Assembly (NCBI RefSeq): GCF_964340395.1
Contig: NC_135565.1
Coordinates: 19,339,209 to 19,403,208, forward strand
Reading direction: 5' to 3'
From: Glandiceps talaboti
Lineage: Eukaryota > Hemichordata > Enteropneusta > Spengelidae
DNA: 64,000 nucleotides
The translations under genes were made by a program, and so were the position numbers. Of this stretch, positions 48,801 through 62,792 are shown piece after piece. The number at the start of each line of letters is the position of its first letter. Position 1 is the stretch's first letter. The notes under the pieces are model-generated. The model saw nothing but the letters and a program-made list of their open reading frames with translations, ran no database searches and had not been told where the DNA came from.

Positions 48801-50458
48801 TTTTACATATCTCTGGTATCATAAATTTGATATATTGATATGTGTAATACCGTCAATTGAAATAGAAGGCTTATCGATGGAGAATATATTGTTCATGGTT
48901 CCAATAATCAATAGGACAGTAAAGGGGTTACTTTGGAACGATAAATTGAAAACGAATGCGACGTTTCGTTCCGTTTACTATACGGACCTTGACCATGCAA
49001 TGATTTAATCATCCAGTGTTATATATATAATAATTTTCTCTCGCCTAAACTGCCTCATTCTACTCCCATGTATGCTATAAAGTAGTGAATGTTATGTTTC
49101 TAGTACACCTTATATCAGTTTATGTATGGATTTAGCTGGGTAGTACAAATTATGATAAACTGGTGATATAAATGGCAGTCGGATTATTTGTGGTAAAAAT
49201 GATCCCTGTTTGAGATGTTGAAATGTCACTTGTGATATACATGAGTAATTTCTTTAAAATTGGAAGAGGGATAAAGCAAAATTTCAAAAGTTAACATTTA
49301 GAATTGTGTATGTCAACATTTTGAATCATTTTAATACCTAAATTATCATTTTTCTGTAAATGTGTGTGAAATGATTCGTGATCAAATAACAGTTTTGTCA
49401 TAATTGCATGATTTGATCTGTTCCCAGAATGGTACGTCTGTTTGACAAAATGACAAAGGCAGTGGCTACCATGGAATACTTTACACTGAACACGTGGCAG
49501 TGGTCCAATGAAAATACTGACTTACTGAGTACTTTGTTATCAGAAGAAGACAACAAGGTGAGAAATTATGTTAATTCTGAAGATTTTATGAATTTCAATT
49601 GGCAGTATTTGCGTTGCATTGCATCGACTTATATAGAGAAAATACGTTTGGATCGTACCTTCACTATTATACATCATTTCGAATTACTATGTTTTAACAC
49701 AGACCACTGGGTCTGAGATTTTAAGAAGGGGGTGTAAGAACATGATTGTATACAAGAAGGGGTTTCTTTTCAGATGCGTTTGGCATCTACGTTAAACTTA
49801 CAATATGTACCTCGTAGTATGCCAATATAAGTGCTAGCCTAGTACTATTTTCAGAATTTGAATTCCACATACGTAGTCACGTCAACCCCCCCCCCCCCCC
49901 CCCCACTCTTCTTTCAACATATGACTGATATCGTTATGAGTGGTAGTTCTTAGAATGCCTGGAGGTTCAGTCCTGGGTTGTTGCATTAGTGTCAGAGGTG
50001 TCATACGGATTACACAGGAATTATTGTATTTTTGTTTTAGAACAATTTGTTCTATAACTCTGGCAGACAACTGTTTTTCAAATCATAATCCCAACTGGGC
50101 CTGTAAGGTTCATGCCATGACTAGACTAGGAGGCTAGAAATTCAAAACATATTTCTGTCGATCTTTTCAGGTATTCTACTCTGACGTTCGTCCCCTTGAC
50201 TGGCCATCCTACCTAGAAGCCTATTGTCTGGGAACCAAACGCTTCGTACTCAAGGAAGAACTCTCAGGTCTTCCAAAAGCTAGAGCTCATCTGAGAAAAC
50301 TACGTAATATACGTTACCTCATCAACGCCTTCATCGTTGTTCTCATCTGGCGTTTCTTGATGACCCGGTCCCAAGCCGCTCGCAATCTTTGGTACTTTAT
50401 CACAAGTCTCATTTCTAAGTTTGCCAGGTTAATAAAACTTTCAAGTTCTACCAGCTAG
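42806..50458 (+). CDS. Fatty acyl-CoA reductase, FAR1/FAR2 family (gene D), complete
   Basis: Predicted NADPH-dependent fatty acyl-CoA reductase making fatty alcohols. Twelve coding exons, all GT/AG with the same phases as B and C: 42806-42997, 43999-44174, 44914-44986, 45528-45634, 45868-46045, 46433-46477, 46962-47080, 47871-47938, 48249-48330, 48686-48775, 49428-49557, 50171-50458, giving 515 residues. GATGFLG is at 18-24 and YTFTK at 205-209. The Sterile/FAR_C domain runs from about 350 to 450, and the C-terminal hydrophobic anchor includes FIVVLIWRFLM. The D protein is the most divergent of the set in exons 8-10, yet exon 1 is almost identical to B and C, and stretches of exons 7 and 12 match A. 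Intron 1 carries a nested inverted-repeat element and intron 2 a MITE. It ends convergent with RPS13. Confidence 0.95.
43050..43220. repeat. Pentamer satellite (TATAG/TGTGG/TGTAG/CATAG)n
   Basis: About 34 five-base units grading from TATAG to TGTGG to TGTAG to CATAG. The Y/C-rich minus-strand frames across it are artefacts. Confidence 0.95.
43224..43412. mobile_element. Fold-back palindrome, about 90-bp arms, inside the D intron 1 element
   Basis: ACACATATTGCC...GGCTATAGCACCCGTT...GAGTTACCAGAATCACATGC is mirrored by GCATGTGATTCTGGTAACTC...AACGGGTGCTATAGCC...GGCAATATGTGT. The centre is near 43311 in GAGGCCAACGGCCGAG. Confidence 0.9.
43414..43619. mobile_element. Second MITE inside the D intron 1 element
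   Basis: Inverted ends TTATAATATACCT and AGGTATATTATAA with a further CATGCTGTG / CACAGCATTA match. It lies directly next to the palindrome. Confidence 0.7.
44276..44536 (+). mobile_element. MITE with 16-bp terminal inverted repeats, gene D intron 2
   Basis: TATAATAGGGAACTTG at 44276-44291 is exactly complementary to CAAGTTCCCTATTATA at 44521-44536. The body matches, in opposite orientation, the segments in intron 6 of B (23324-23529) and C (33672-33878). 261 bases, non-coding. Confidence 0.85.
46784..46800 (+). pseudogene. Possible ghost of exon 7 start in gene D intron 6
   Basis: GTGGTAAAGGTCTG (46786-46799) is identical to 14 bases of the real exon 7 start (46962), 176 bases upstream, without a good acceptor. 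On its own it could be chance. It is noted because B and C have a comparable ghost. Confidence 0.25.
47355..47650 (+). repeat. Interspersed repeat family copy, gene D intron 7
   Basis: Matches 13690-14075 in ordered blocks (TATTCACTGAAAATAGTTA, GAAATCATAAT, CAGTACTGTTCATG). Non-coding, class unknown. Confidence 0.5.
48111..48177. repeat. (GTTGT)n microsatellite, gene D intron 8
   Basis: About 13 five-base units. Confidence 0.95.
49885..49906. repeat. Poly-C run, gene D intron 11
   Basis: More than 15 consecutive C. Similar runs occur near 11325, 17988, 27029, 42451, 51776 and 54296. Confidence 0.95.
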
Positions 50459-51597
50459 CCTAAATCTTCTCTATAGTGGTCTGACTCTGAGCATCTCACT
50501 AATACATCCATGCTCTGAGCTAGTCTGTAATGTACGCCGTACGCGTGACGGGCGCCCTCACACATCGGCCAACCCCTACTACGTGTGAGAGGAGGCCGGT
50601 GAGGGCGAAACGTCACGACACGACAGTCTATCAGCAGTCTATGGCATGGCTGAGCCTAAATGCATCTTTGCATCTTTGCCATAGATCTTGTTATGTAGTT
50701 ATCAAAGACTCTTTTAAAAGTATATTTTGATCTTTGACCTAAAGATTGGCGCCAAGACCAGAGGAGGTAAAAAAATTCATAACACTCTTCACTATGATTT
50801 CACTCTTCACTATAGTTTCTGTTTTGCTATAATTGTAATACGACTTGGTTTCTGTAAACGCCCAGCTTTGCTGAAATAGTGGACACTTTTGAACTAAAAG
50901 TCTGCCGTACTTTATGTCCACTCACGCCCAGCATTTCTGTACCTTCGTGACTTTCATACGTTTATGCAGAGACCCTAAGTGAAGGGTTTATGGTTTACGG
51001 AGTCTGTCTGTTTGTATATTGTTAAGCTGTGATAATATTGTCAGATCCCCGTGTATGTCCCTCTACCCGACAATTGCAGTCAGAGATAAACTTCCCTGCT
51101 ACAAAGGGTGTATATTGGTATTAAAAATGTACTAAAATCTCATTCTAAATATCCGTTTGGGTGACCCTTTTTTTAGTTTTCTCATGGCCCGACCAACTCT
51201 CTAGTTCTTTGATCCAACAAAATAATGGGGGGAATCGACACCCTCTACGGCCGTATCTGAAAAACGTCATGACGTCACTGATGAGACTTTAGGGATAATT
51301 TATTACATGTACACTAACATGTGACGTAAATGAATTGAAGTTGTGCAATTACAAGCTAACATGGTCATGGTCAAGATCACATTTTTTCAATGTTTAATGC
51401 TTCGTGGCAAGTCAGGTGTATATCTTTGTAGTTACCATGGCTACAGTAGTCTGATGTTCGAGTACAGGAGAGGGCAACTGTGGATCAATTGCGATTCGTC
51501 ATTGTGCCTTATCGGATCTCTTTATAATTGATTGCCTATATTTGTATATTTCTAGTAAGATGGATGTATTGCAGGGATGTACTTTAGTTTCCATGTA

Positions 51598-51635
51598 ATC
51601 ACAGACAAGTAACACAGGTGTTACTTGTCTGTGAT
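51598..51635. repeat. Perfect 18-bp-arm palindrome in gene D 3' region
   Basis: ATCACAGACAAGTAACAC, a 2-base centre, then GTGTTACTTGTCTGTGAT. It lies about 40 bases upstream of a candidate poly(A) signal, so an mRNA hairpin at the 3' end is possible. Confidence 0.9.
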
Positions 51636-51673
51636 GTAATGTATATTTATAAACATATGCTTTAAACTATGTG

Positions 51674-51679
51674 AATAAA
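51674..51679 (+). terminator. Candidate poly(A) signal AATAAA of gene D
   Basis: AATAAA about 1.2 kb after the D stop codon and 340 bases before the convergent RPS13 poly(A) signal. Tail-to-tail spacing supports its use, but no transcript data exist. Confidence 0.4.
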
Positions 51680-52018
51680 CATCTATACCATTACAACACT
51701 GCCAGAGTACCATTAGATTCTGTGTCCAAAACATAGTAAATTAATATACTTCAATAAAATCAAACCCGCTTCTACCCCCCCCCCCCCCCCAAAAAAAAAA
51801 AAAAAAAAAACATTCCAGTTATCAGAGAGATGAGAGTTCATGACTTGGCCACTAGGAATGCTGTTTTCAAGACAGTTTGGAGCCATGCAGAAGTAAAGGC
51901 CAGAATAGGTAAGTACTGTAGCATAAGACAGCTGACATGAGAGTTACCACTCATTTTTGTTATGCTGTTCTCATTGTAAATACAAACTGAATACACCAAT
52001 TTATTTCAGAAAAACTTC

Positions 52019-52024
52019 TTTATT
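52019..52024 (-). terminator. Candidate poly(A) signal of RPS13
   Basis: TTTATT on the plus strand, that is AATAAA on the minus strand, 60 bases past the RPS13 stop codon. Confidence 0.65.
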
Positions 52025-52083
52025 TTTCTGTCATGTGCCCTGATAAATCCACATACAATATCATTTTGACAAATTATCCAAAT

Positions 52084-56186
<4,103 letters not shown>

Positions 56187-56208
56187 GGTGGCGGCTTAGC
56201 GAGAAAGG
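56187..56208 (-). promoter_or_regulatory. RPS13 5'TOP-like leader and transcription start
   Basis: On the minus strand CCTTTCTC (56208-56201) begins a 22-base leader that runs into the Kozak GCCGCCACC. Ribosomal protein mRNAs of animals start at a C followed by a pyrimidine run (5'TOP), so transcription probably starts at 56208 or the next C. Inferred, not measured. Confidence 0.6.
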
Positions 56209-56363
56209 ACGAACAATGGTGACGTGTGCAAAAAGGGAGACTCCCACAATGCACCACGTCAAGCATAAACGAAAGCACACTTAGTACATTCTTTAGGCCG
56301 CCATTGGCGTGATTTACATGATTTTCATCCTATGACCGTTGAATGCGTTTAGCTGTCAAGTAA

Positions 56364-56761
56364 GGCCTAATAAAACAAATTGTGTGGTTCCGAATTTTAG
56401 AATAGGTGAGGTAGGTAGATTTTTCTTTGTTTTACTTTTTGTTTATCATATGTTTTTTCATGTGTGAGTGTCTAGTTCAGGTTTCCCATTGTTTTCCAAA
56501 TGGTCTCTGTGTTACTTATTTCTTCCTATCTGAGATCATGGATGTATTAGTGCTGAGATATACGGCAATTACAGTTTGGAAGAACAGTTTTATATTGTCT
56601 TTTTAAGTTGATGTCAGTTCCGCATCCACTATTTCTTGTGAGACTTCATAATTTTTGCGATTTTGTTATTTTTTCTCGAATACGTAAAAAAAGCGTACGA
56701 TCGGTGGTGTAAAACTAGGTGGGGTCGGGTAACCGGAAACAAACAATTTTTTAAAGCCTAA
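56364..56761. repeat. Interspersed repeat, copy 1 (between RPS13 and the fucosyltransferase-like gene)
   Basis: Shares GAATTTTAGAATAGGTG, TTTTTCATGTGTGAGTGTCT, CATTGTTTTCCAAATGGTCT and AACTAGGTGG.GTCGGGTAAC with 58482-58729. It begins GGCCTAATAAAA and ends TTTTTTAAAGCCTAA, weak inverted ends. Non-coding, class unknown. Confidence 0.7.
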
Positions 56762-57410
56762 ATGGACATGTCATGAATTTGTAATTACTATGTTTGGGTT
56801 TTCCACCATATCAAATCTTTCAGATCATCAGAAGACTTGTAGTAGAATGATAAACTGTATACGAGACGATATGTGTGGTATAAACATAGACTTTATTTAT
56901 CAAAGCCCTGGCCACTCCAAGGCCAGGTCCAGGAGTCGACTAACTTAAATTTTACAAATCACTTCACAGGAAAACTTGGAATGTCTATTGTCTAAACATG
57001 ACTATATGTAAACATGGATGTATTAGTGAGAGTACATCCATGATGTAAATTACGTGAATGACGCTTACGTCCGTGAATTTGAAACAAAGGGACGCATTGA
57101 GGACAATTGTTTTCCAGACACACTATCTTATAAAATACTAAACATGTAGAGTCATGACAGACAAATTGAGAAATATTTCTATTCGGTTACATTTGCAGAA
57201 AACTACATTTGTCACTTCCACTTCCTAGAATGTTTTGGAACCTGCAATACATAGCATTTATTTTATATTATGCTAGACGGTCAAAATAGAGGCTGAAGGT
57301 TGACTTTTTTCACGGTCATGTTGTTGACCTAAAAATCGAACGATTTGTCATTTTTATGACGCACCTAAGTGGTAAAATTCTACTTCAGGTAAACGAGGAA
57401 TTAATTATAC

Positions 57411-57415
57411 CCGTC

Positions 57416-57494
<79 letters not shown>

Positions 57495-57500
57495 GACTCT
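57411..57500. repeat. (TCTG)n microsatellite
   Basis: About 20 units followed by CT and GTGT-rich sequence up to about 57580. It lies about 320 bases upstream of the fucosyltransferase-like start codon. The minus-strand DRQT frame across it is an artefact. Confidence 0.95.
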
Positions 57501-57821
57501 CTCTCTCTGTGTGCGTGTGTCTGTGTGTATGTGTGTCTGTCTGTGTGTCTGACTGTCGCCTCTGTGTGTGTGTGTGTGTGTATGACTTAACCTTAAAAAA
57601 TTGTAGTCATAAAAATGAATAAGTAAAAAAATACTCAATAAACAAACCATTGTAACCCAATATATGAAACACGTGCAATTAATCCTATTACGATTGCAAG
57701 GCCATGAAGGATAATACACGGGTCAGCTGCCCCACACAACCAATCTACAATTTACGTTGTTCCAGTAGTCCGTGCACGGAAGATGGATTATGGCAATGGT
57801 TGAATACAAACTAATTCAGCT

Positions 57822-60800
57822 ATGAGAAAGAAGAAGACTATTTGCCTTGCTCTGGTTGTTGTCATTGGTACGACCTTTCTTTCGACGTTTTGTTTTCATT
57901 TTTCATCTTCATCATGTAATTTGTTTGGTAGGGAAACCCTGGATGGTGGCTATGATAGAAGTGACACAGATATCAGGACAATGGACCGTGATGTCATTGG
58001 ATTTAAGAGAAATACGGTAACTTCAATATTTAAAGTAAACCTAACCCTCCCCCCTTAAAAAACAAACAAACAAACAAACAAACAAACAAACAAGCAAACA
58101 AACAAACAAACAAAACAAAAAACAAAAACCTTATTTCATCAAATGTGTACGACGCGGCCTTTCCAACTTGTGTTGCTAAACACATCGCTCAGGCTGGATG
58201 ACGGTCTGACAATATTTATCTACCAATAGAAGAAATAGTTCCACCATGTTCACATCACCGTCACCTGCGAAATCGTTGTTTTTTCAAGCAGTTACGTTAT
58301 GTTGACCCAGAAATTAATTTGAATCTGGATCATTAAAAGGGACATGGGTCTACTTGAGACACTATGCTGCCGTGGTTGATTTTTCGATGCCACAGAAGAA
58401 TATATAGCTCTGGTTTGCGAGAATTCTGTCATTATAGATCTCATAATTGCTTGTGATAATTAATCAAAATTGTTCCAGTAAGGCCTAACAACTACAAAAA
58501 ATATTCCGATTATGCTCAATTTTAGAATAGGTGGGGTAGGTAATATACTAAGTATATATTTTTTTTCATGTGTGAGTGTCTAGTTCAGGTTTTCCATTGT
58601 TTTCCAAATGGTCTCTGTGTTGTTTATTCCTTCCTATCAGATGTACAGCCATTACAGATTGGAAGAATAGTTTTATATTATGTCGCACTAAAAACTAGGT
58701 GGTGTCGGGTAACCATAACTGTTTAGGCCGGCCTAAGTAAAATATAATGTGTGTGTTTATGTTGATATGTACCTTGGAAATTGAATATATAAACTCCATC
58801 AGCCATACGTACAGCGTTGATGGGTTTGTGTGTGTATACTTTTTTGCTACTATATCCTGAAACAACGACTAGATCTTTCAGATATATGGTGAAACGTATG
58901 TCAGTATCAATTTGAAAGTAGAATGATCTAGAGTAACATATGTAATTCATTACCATTCTACTTCTGATTATAAAAAAAATAACACAGAAAATCGTTCAGA
59001 CTAGATCTGACCAACGTTTGTATAAAGCGAGTGACATATATATTGCCGGTAGATCTAGGGAGAATCTAGTGCCGTGCATTTGTACGTATGTTAGTTACGC
59101 GTACGTACGGTCACTAGTGCCGGTGTAGTTGCAGATGATTATAGCTACGTATATGTAGTTCCCAATTCTAATGTTCACGTTTATAGATATACTTCACAAC
59201 ACTTCAAATCTCGATGTTTATAAATTAGTCATTACAAATTAGATAATGTATTATATTTAAAAACAGACAACACGGTATACTATATTATAATGTGGTACTT
59301 TATATGTCGATAAATCATAAATTATTATACATATACATGGGTATTATGTCAGATGTTATTACAGTATTTATTTTAGATTTAACGGTAACGGCTGATTTTG
59401 ACAGGTACATTTTGTTGTAACAGTTCATGAACTCGACAGTGAACACAAATAGTTTATGTTCCTTACCCTCTTTTCAATATATGTGGTATCCACTGTATAA
59501 CCATTGAGTGTATAATAAGCCACTGGTGGGGTGGGGTTTACTACGGGGAGGGCGGGCACTCTCACTGGAAGTGATAAAACACTACCCAATTTGCTACTGT
59601 AACATTATTTTTGCGTACGCATTCTTGAAATGAAAAAATAGTATTTTTTGTCAAGTCGGACAATAAAATTAAATGTAGCGATGTTTAATAGTATAGCGAT
59701 GTGTTTAACTGAATATAGGTTGGTGTAAAACTAGGTAAAGTAATCATTTTACCTGTAAAGTCATATTTTCCTAAAATTCAAATACGATTTTTTTTTGTTG
59801 GACCAGACAACGTTCTATTTCGGTTTAACTGCTTTATTTTGTTATTTCCTTTCCATATCTGTATAGTTAAATAAGGTTTATACACATCTGTACTATAATC
59901 CCCTCTGTACTTGTTTATTCTGTCTCTGCTTACATATTTTTTTATATTCAATTTGGCAGAATGTGACGCCAGACAGCCTAAATCTGGGAGCCGAATCAAT
60001 AACGGTGAAAGCGTCGCCATCCTACGAGTCAGATTTTGAGATCCGGAGAAGACCTCGTTATCTTCTCTCTCTTGTTCAGAATCGGACAGGCTTTGGTAAT
60101 AACGTGCAATATCGGTTTTTCAAGATCACTACAGGCCAGGCTTTGGTACACAACAGAACTGTTGTCATGGTACCTTTCTTTAATAACGGCGCAACTGGTT
60201 GGGGTTACAATATAGACTCAATGAGACCGTTTGAAAACACTTTTGATATCGTAGCGTTGCGGGCGCTGTTGCCCGTAGCTACATTGGACGAGTTTAGGCA
60301 GCAGTGCAATGGCGATGTAACGATAGCGCTACAAGAAGACAAAGACGCCTACTTTTACCAGAGTAGTCAAGACTTTTTTGAAAGTATATATGACATTAAC
60401 GTTCCTACAATAGAAAACTTACTGCCATCTGTACGAATTATTCCCTTACTAAGTTCAGATACACCGTGTGTAGCTCTATTTCACACATACCTAGATCCAA
60501 AGAGGAGACTACCGCTTGCGTTGACTGATACTGTATACTCGACAGTAAGTCAACATTTAATACCAACAGTAGACATGAGAAGGAAATCCAGTGAAGTTCT
60601 ACCGAAGATTTGTGATGGTGACCCGTACCTTGCTGTACACTACCGTAACAGAACGGGTGAAGTGTAAGTTTGTACACTAAGTCTACAATATTAACCGTGT
60701 CAATTCAAATAGAGAAGTTGACATTTTAGTTACTAATATCACGATATGAAGAACCCCACGGCCTCACAATGGATGCCATAGTAGGTAGGGCAAACAAAAA

Positions 60801-61496
60801 ATATTTGCGCGAGAGATGGTGTATACTGCTGCCGTATTTTCACTAGCAGAACACACCGTATCACGAATGAAAATAACTTCTATATACTCATGCTCTACCA
60901 TCATTTGTAAGGCCACGTGGAGCTCTGTTATATTTTTTCATATGTACACTATTTCTTAACTCAGGAAGGGAGAACGTCATTGTGTAATGGTGCGGGTCGC
61001 CTAAAATCCGCTGGTAACCAGTGAACACTAACATGAAATGGGTTGTAGCAATGTCAGCATTGTTTTGACCGGCCAGATGGTGTTCTATTTTTGTTGACAT
61101 GGTTTCTTATACCGTTGTTTTCACCGAACATGTTATTTATTTGTACGGAACAATAATGCCACCATCATAAATACGCTGGTTAAACTAGTTAGTAATCGTC
61201 AATGTGTTGTTAAAGTAATCCTATTTGAAGAAAGAAATTATTATTATTTACGCAGGTGTATGTACATGGAACGTATCTTCCATCTCTGTGATGAGCTTCT
61301 TCATGACAACGACCAAAACGCACAAATGTTGGTAGGACACATCCACAGAGTCTGGGCATATCAGAAAACTGAATGCATTTATGTTGCCCATCCTTCATGG
61401 TCAGAGGTAAATATCTACTAGCAGCAATTTAGCTAGAAACGGAAGAAATGGCCTCATTTGAGTAATACATGTACACTGATAGTTATCAATCAATCT

Positions 61497-61591
<95 letters not shown>

Positions 61592-62274
61592 AGATGCAGA
61601 TGCAGATGCAGATGCAGAAAGATAGAGACAGACAACAAATGAAACGGGATATCTAACTCGTACTGTATATTCTGTGAAGCTTCCCTCTTCTCTTTATACC
61701 CAATTTTACAGAAGTTTTCGTCTATGCTAAGTAAGCACATACCCGAGGTTCGGATTGTCAATGGACACGATGTCTTACAGTTGGCTACAGAGGTAGAGGG
61801 TATGGAAGAATACAGAAACGACAACTATTATTTCTCTCTATTAGAACAAGAAATATGTGCTCGTAAGTATGTATTAACGTGTCATTACACCAGGAAATAT
61901 CCAGTAACTGTTTAATAATTAAACAAGAAGTCAATGCTAATATTGTAATGTATACTCATCCATCAAAATTAGATTTGACTTTCTGATGATACTTTCTGAT
62001 GAAATTAATTGCTAATATGTTGCATTGATCAAAACCAGACTCATCGTTTATGGAAAAATAAGTTTTCAACTTTTTTTTATTATTAGATTCCTACTTATTC
62101 ATCGGATGGGAAAAGTCTTATTGGGACCAAACCATCATGGAACGACGCGTGATTGATCAAATGGAGTCTGTTACATTTTCTAAGTTGCTGGGCATGAACG
62201 AGGCTACTCTGGAACAAGGATGGAAACCATTAATGCATGCAGAATATGCTAATTTAACAATACAAACAAACTAA
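57822..62274 (+). CDS. Putative GDP-fucose O-fucosyltransferase-like type II membrane protein
   Basis: Predicted glycosyltransferase of the secretory pathway. Five exons, all GT/AG: 57822-58016, 59960-60663, 61256-61406, 61712-61862, 62087-62274, giving 462 residues. The N-terminus is a short basic stretch (MRKKK) and one hydrophobic segment of about 20 residues (TICLALVVVIGTTFLSTF), as in Golgi type II enzymes. The second exon has RTGFGN followed by ALVHNRTVVMVPFF, then TFDI and LPVATLDEF, which matches the order of motifs in O-FucT proteins (GRFGN...LNRT...PP, then a ...SLEDF helix). YLAVHYRNRTGEVC resembles the H-x-R GDP-fucose-binding block, and the last exon has ICAHSYLFIGWEKSYWD where the family has its D/A-x-F-x-G-x2-S-S block. 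NRT and NVT sequons are present. Family assignment is by motif order only. The acceptor specificity and the exact subfamily are unknown. Confidence 0.65.
58059..58130. repeat. (AAAC)n microsatellite, intron 1 of the fucosyltransferase-like gene
   Basis: About 15 AAAC units with small interruptions, directly after the exon 1 donor region. Confidence 0.95.
58131..59959. other. Remainder of intron 1 of the fucosyltransferase-like gene
   Basis: About 1.8 kb with no exon seen. It contains the repeat copy at 58482-58729 and a short GTAAAACTAGGT fragment near 59726 that may be a third remnant of that repeat. Confidence 0.5.
58482..58729. repeat. Interspersed repeat, copy 2 (partner 56364-56761)
   Basis: Shorter copy of the same repeat, starting AGGCCTAACAA and ending TTTAGGCC, in the same orientation. 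The ends are weak inverted repeats, suggesting a MITE. Confidence 0.7.
61499..61615. repeat. (GA)n then (GCAGAT)n microsatellite, intron 3 of the fucosyltransferase-like gene
   Basis: About 45 GA units followed by four GCAGAT hexamers. The leucine/serine frame on the minus strand is an artefact. Confidence 0.97.
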
Positions 62275-62533
62275 AAGTGACCGTACCACGCCGTGTTAGC
62301 GCCCTCCCTCGGACAAGGGCTCAGTGGTTTTCTTTTGTCAATGTTTGTTGTTTGAAAAGATTCTATAAAGGCCCAGCCTCACGCTTGATCCCCATTATGT
62401 ATATACACACAAATGAAATATGACAAGCTAAGGGTAACCCTATTTTTTGTTTATTGTGACTTTTTCATAGTAACTATGGGTCGGTTGGTCGATTTAAAAA
62501 AAAAAAGTTTTAAAAAATCATCTTCATGTTTCT

Positions 62534-62569
62534 CTGATTGACTGATTGACTGATTGATTGATTGGTTGG

Positions 62570-62623
<54 letters not shown>

Positions 62624-62645
62624 AATGGATGGATGGATGGATGGG

Positions 62646-62700
<55 letters not shown>

Positions 62701-62701
62701 G

Positions 62702-62791
<90 letters not shown>

Positions 62792-62792
62792 A
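62534..62792. repeat. (TTGA)n microsatellite with GGATG interruption
   Basis: About 260 bases of TTGA units with a short GGAT block near 62627. The SINQ-type minus-strand frame is an artefact. Confidence 0.97.
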
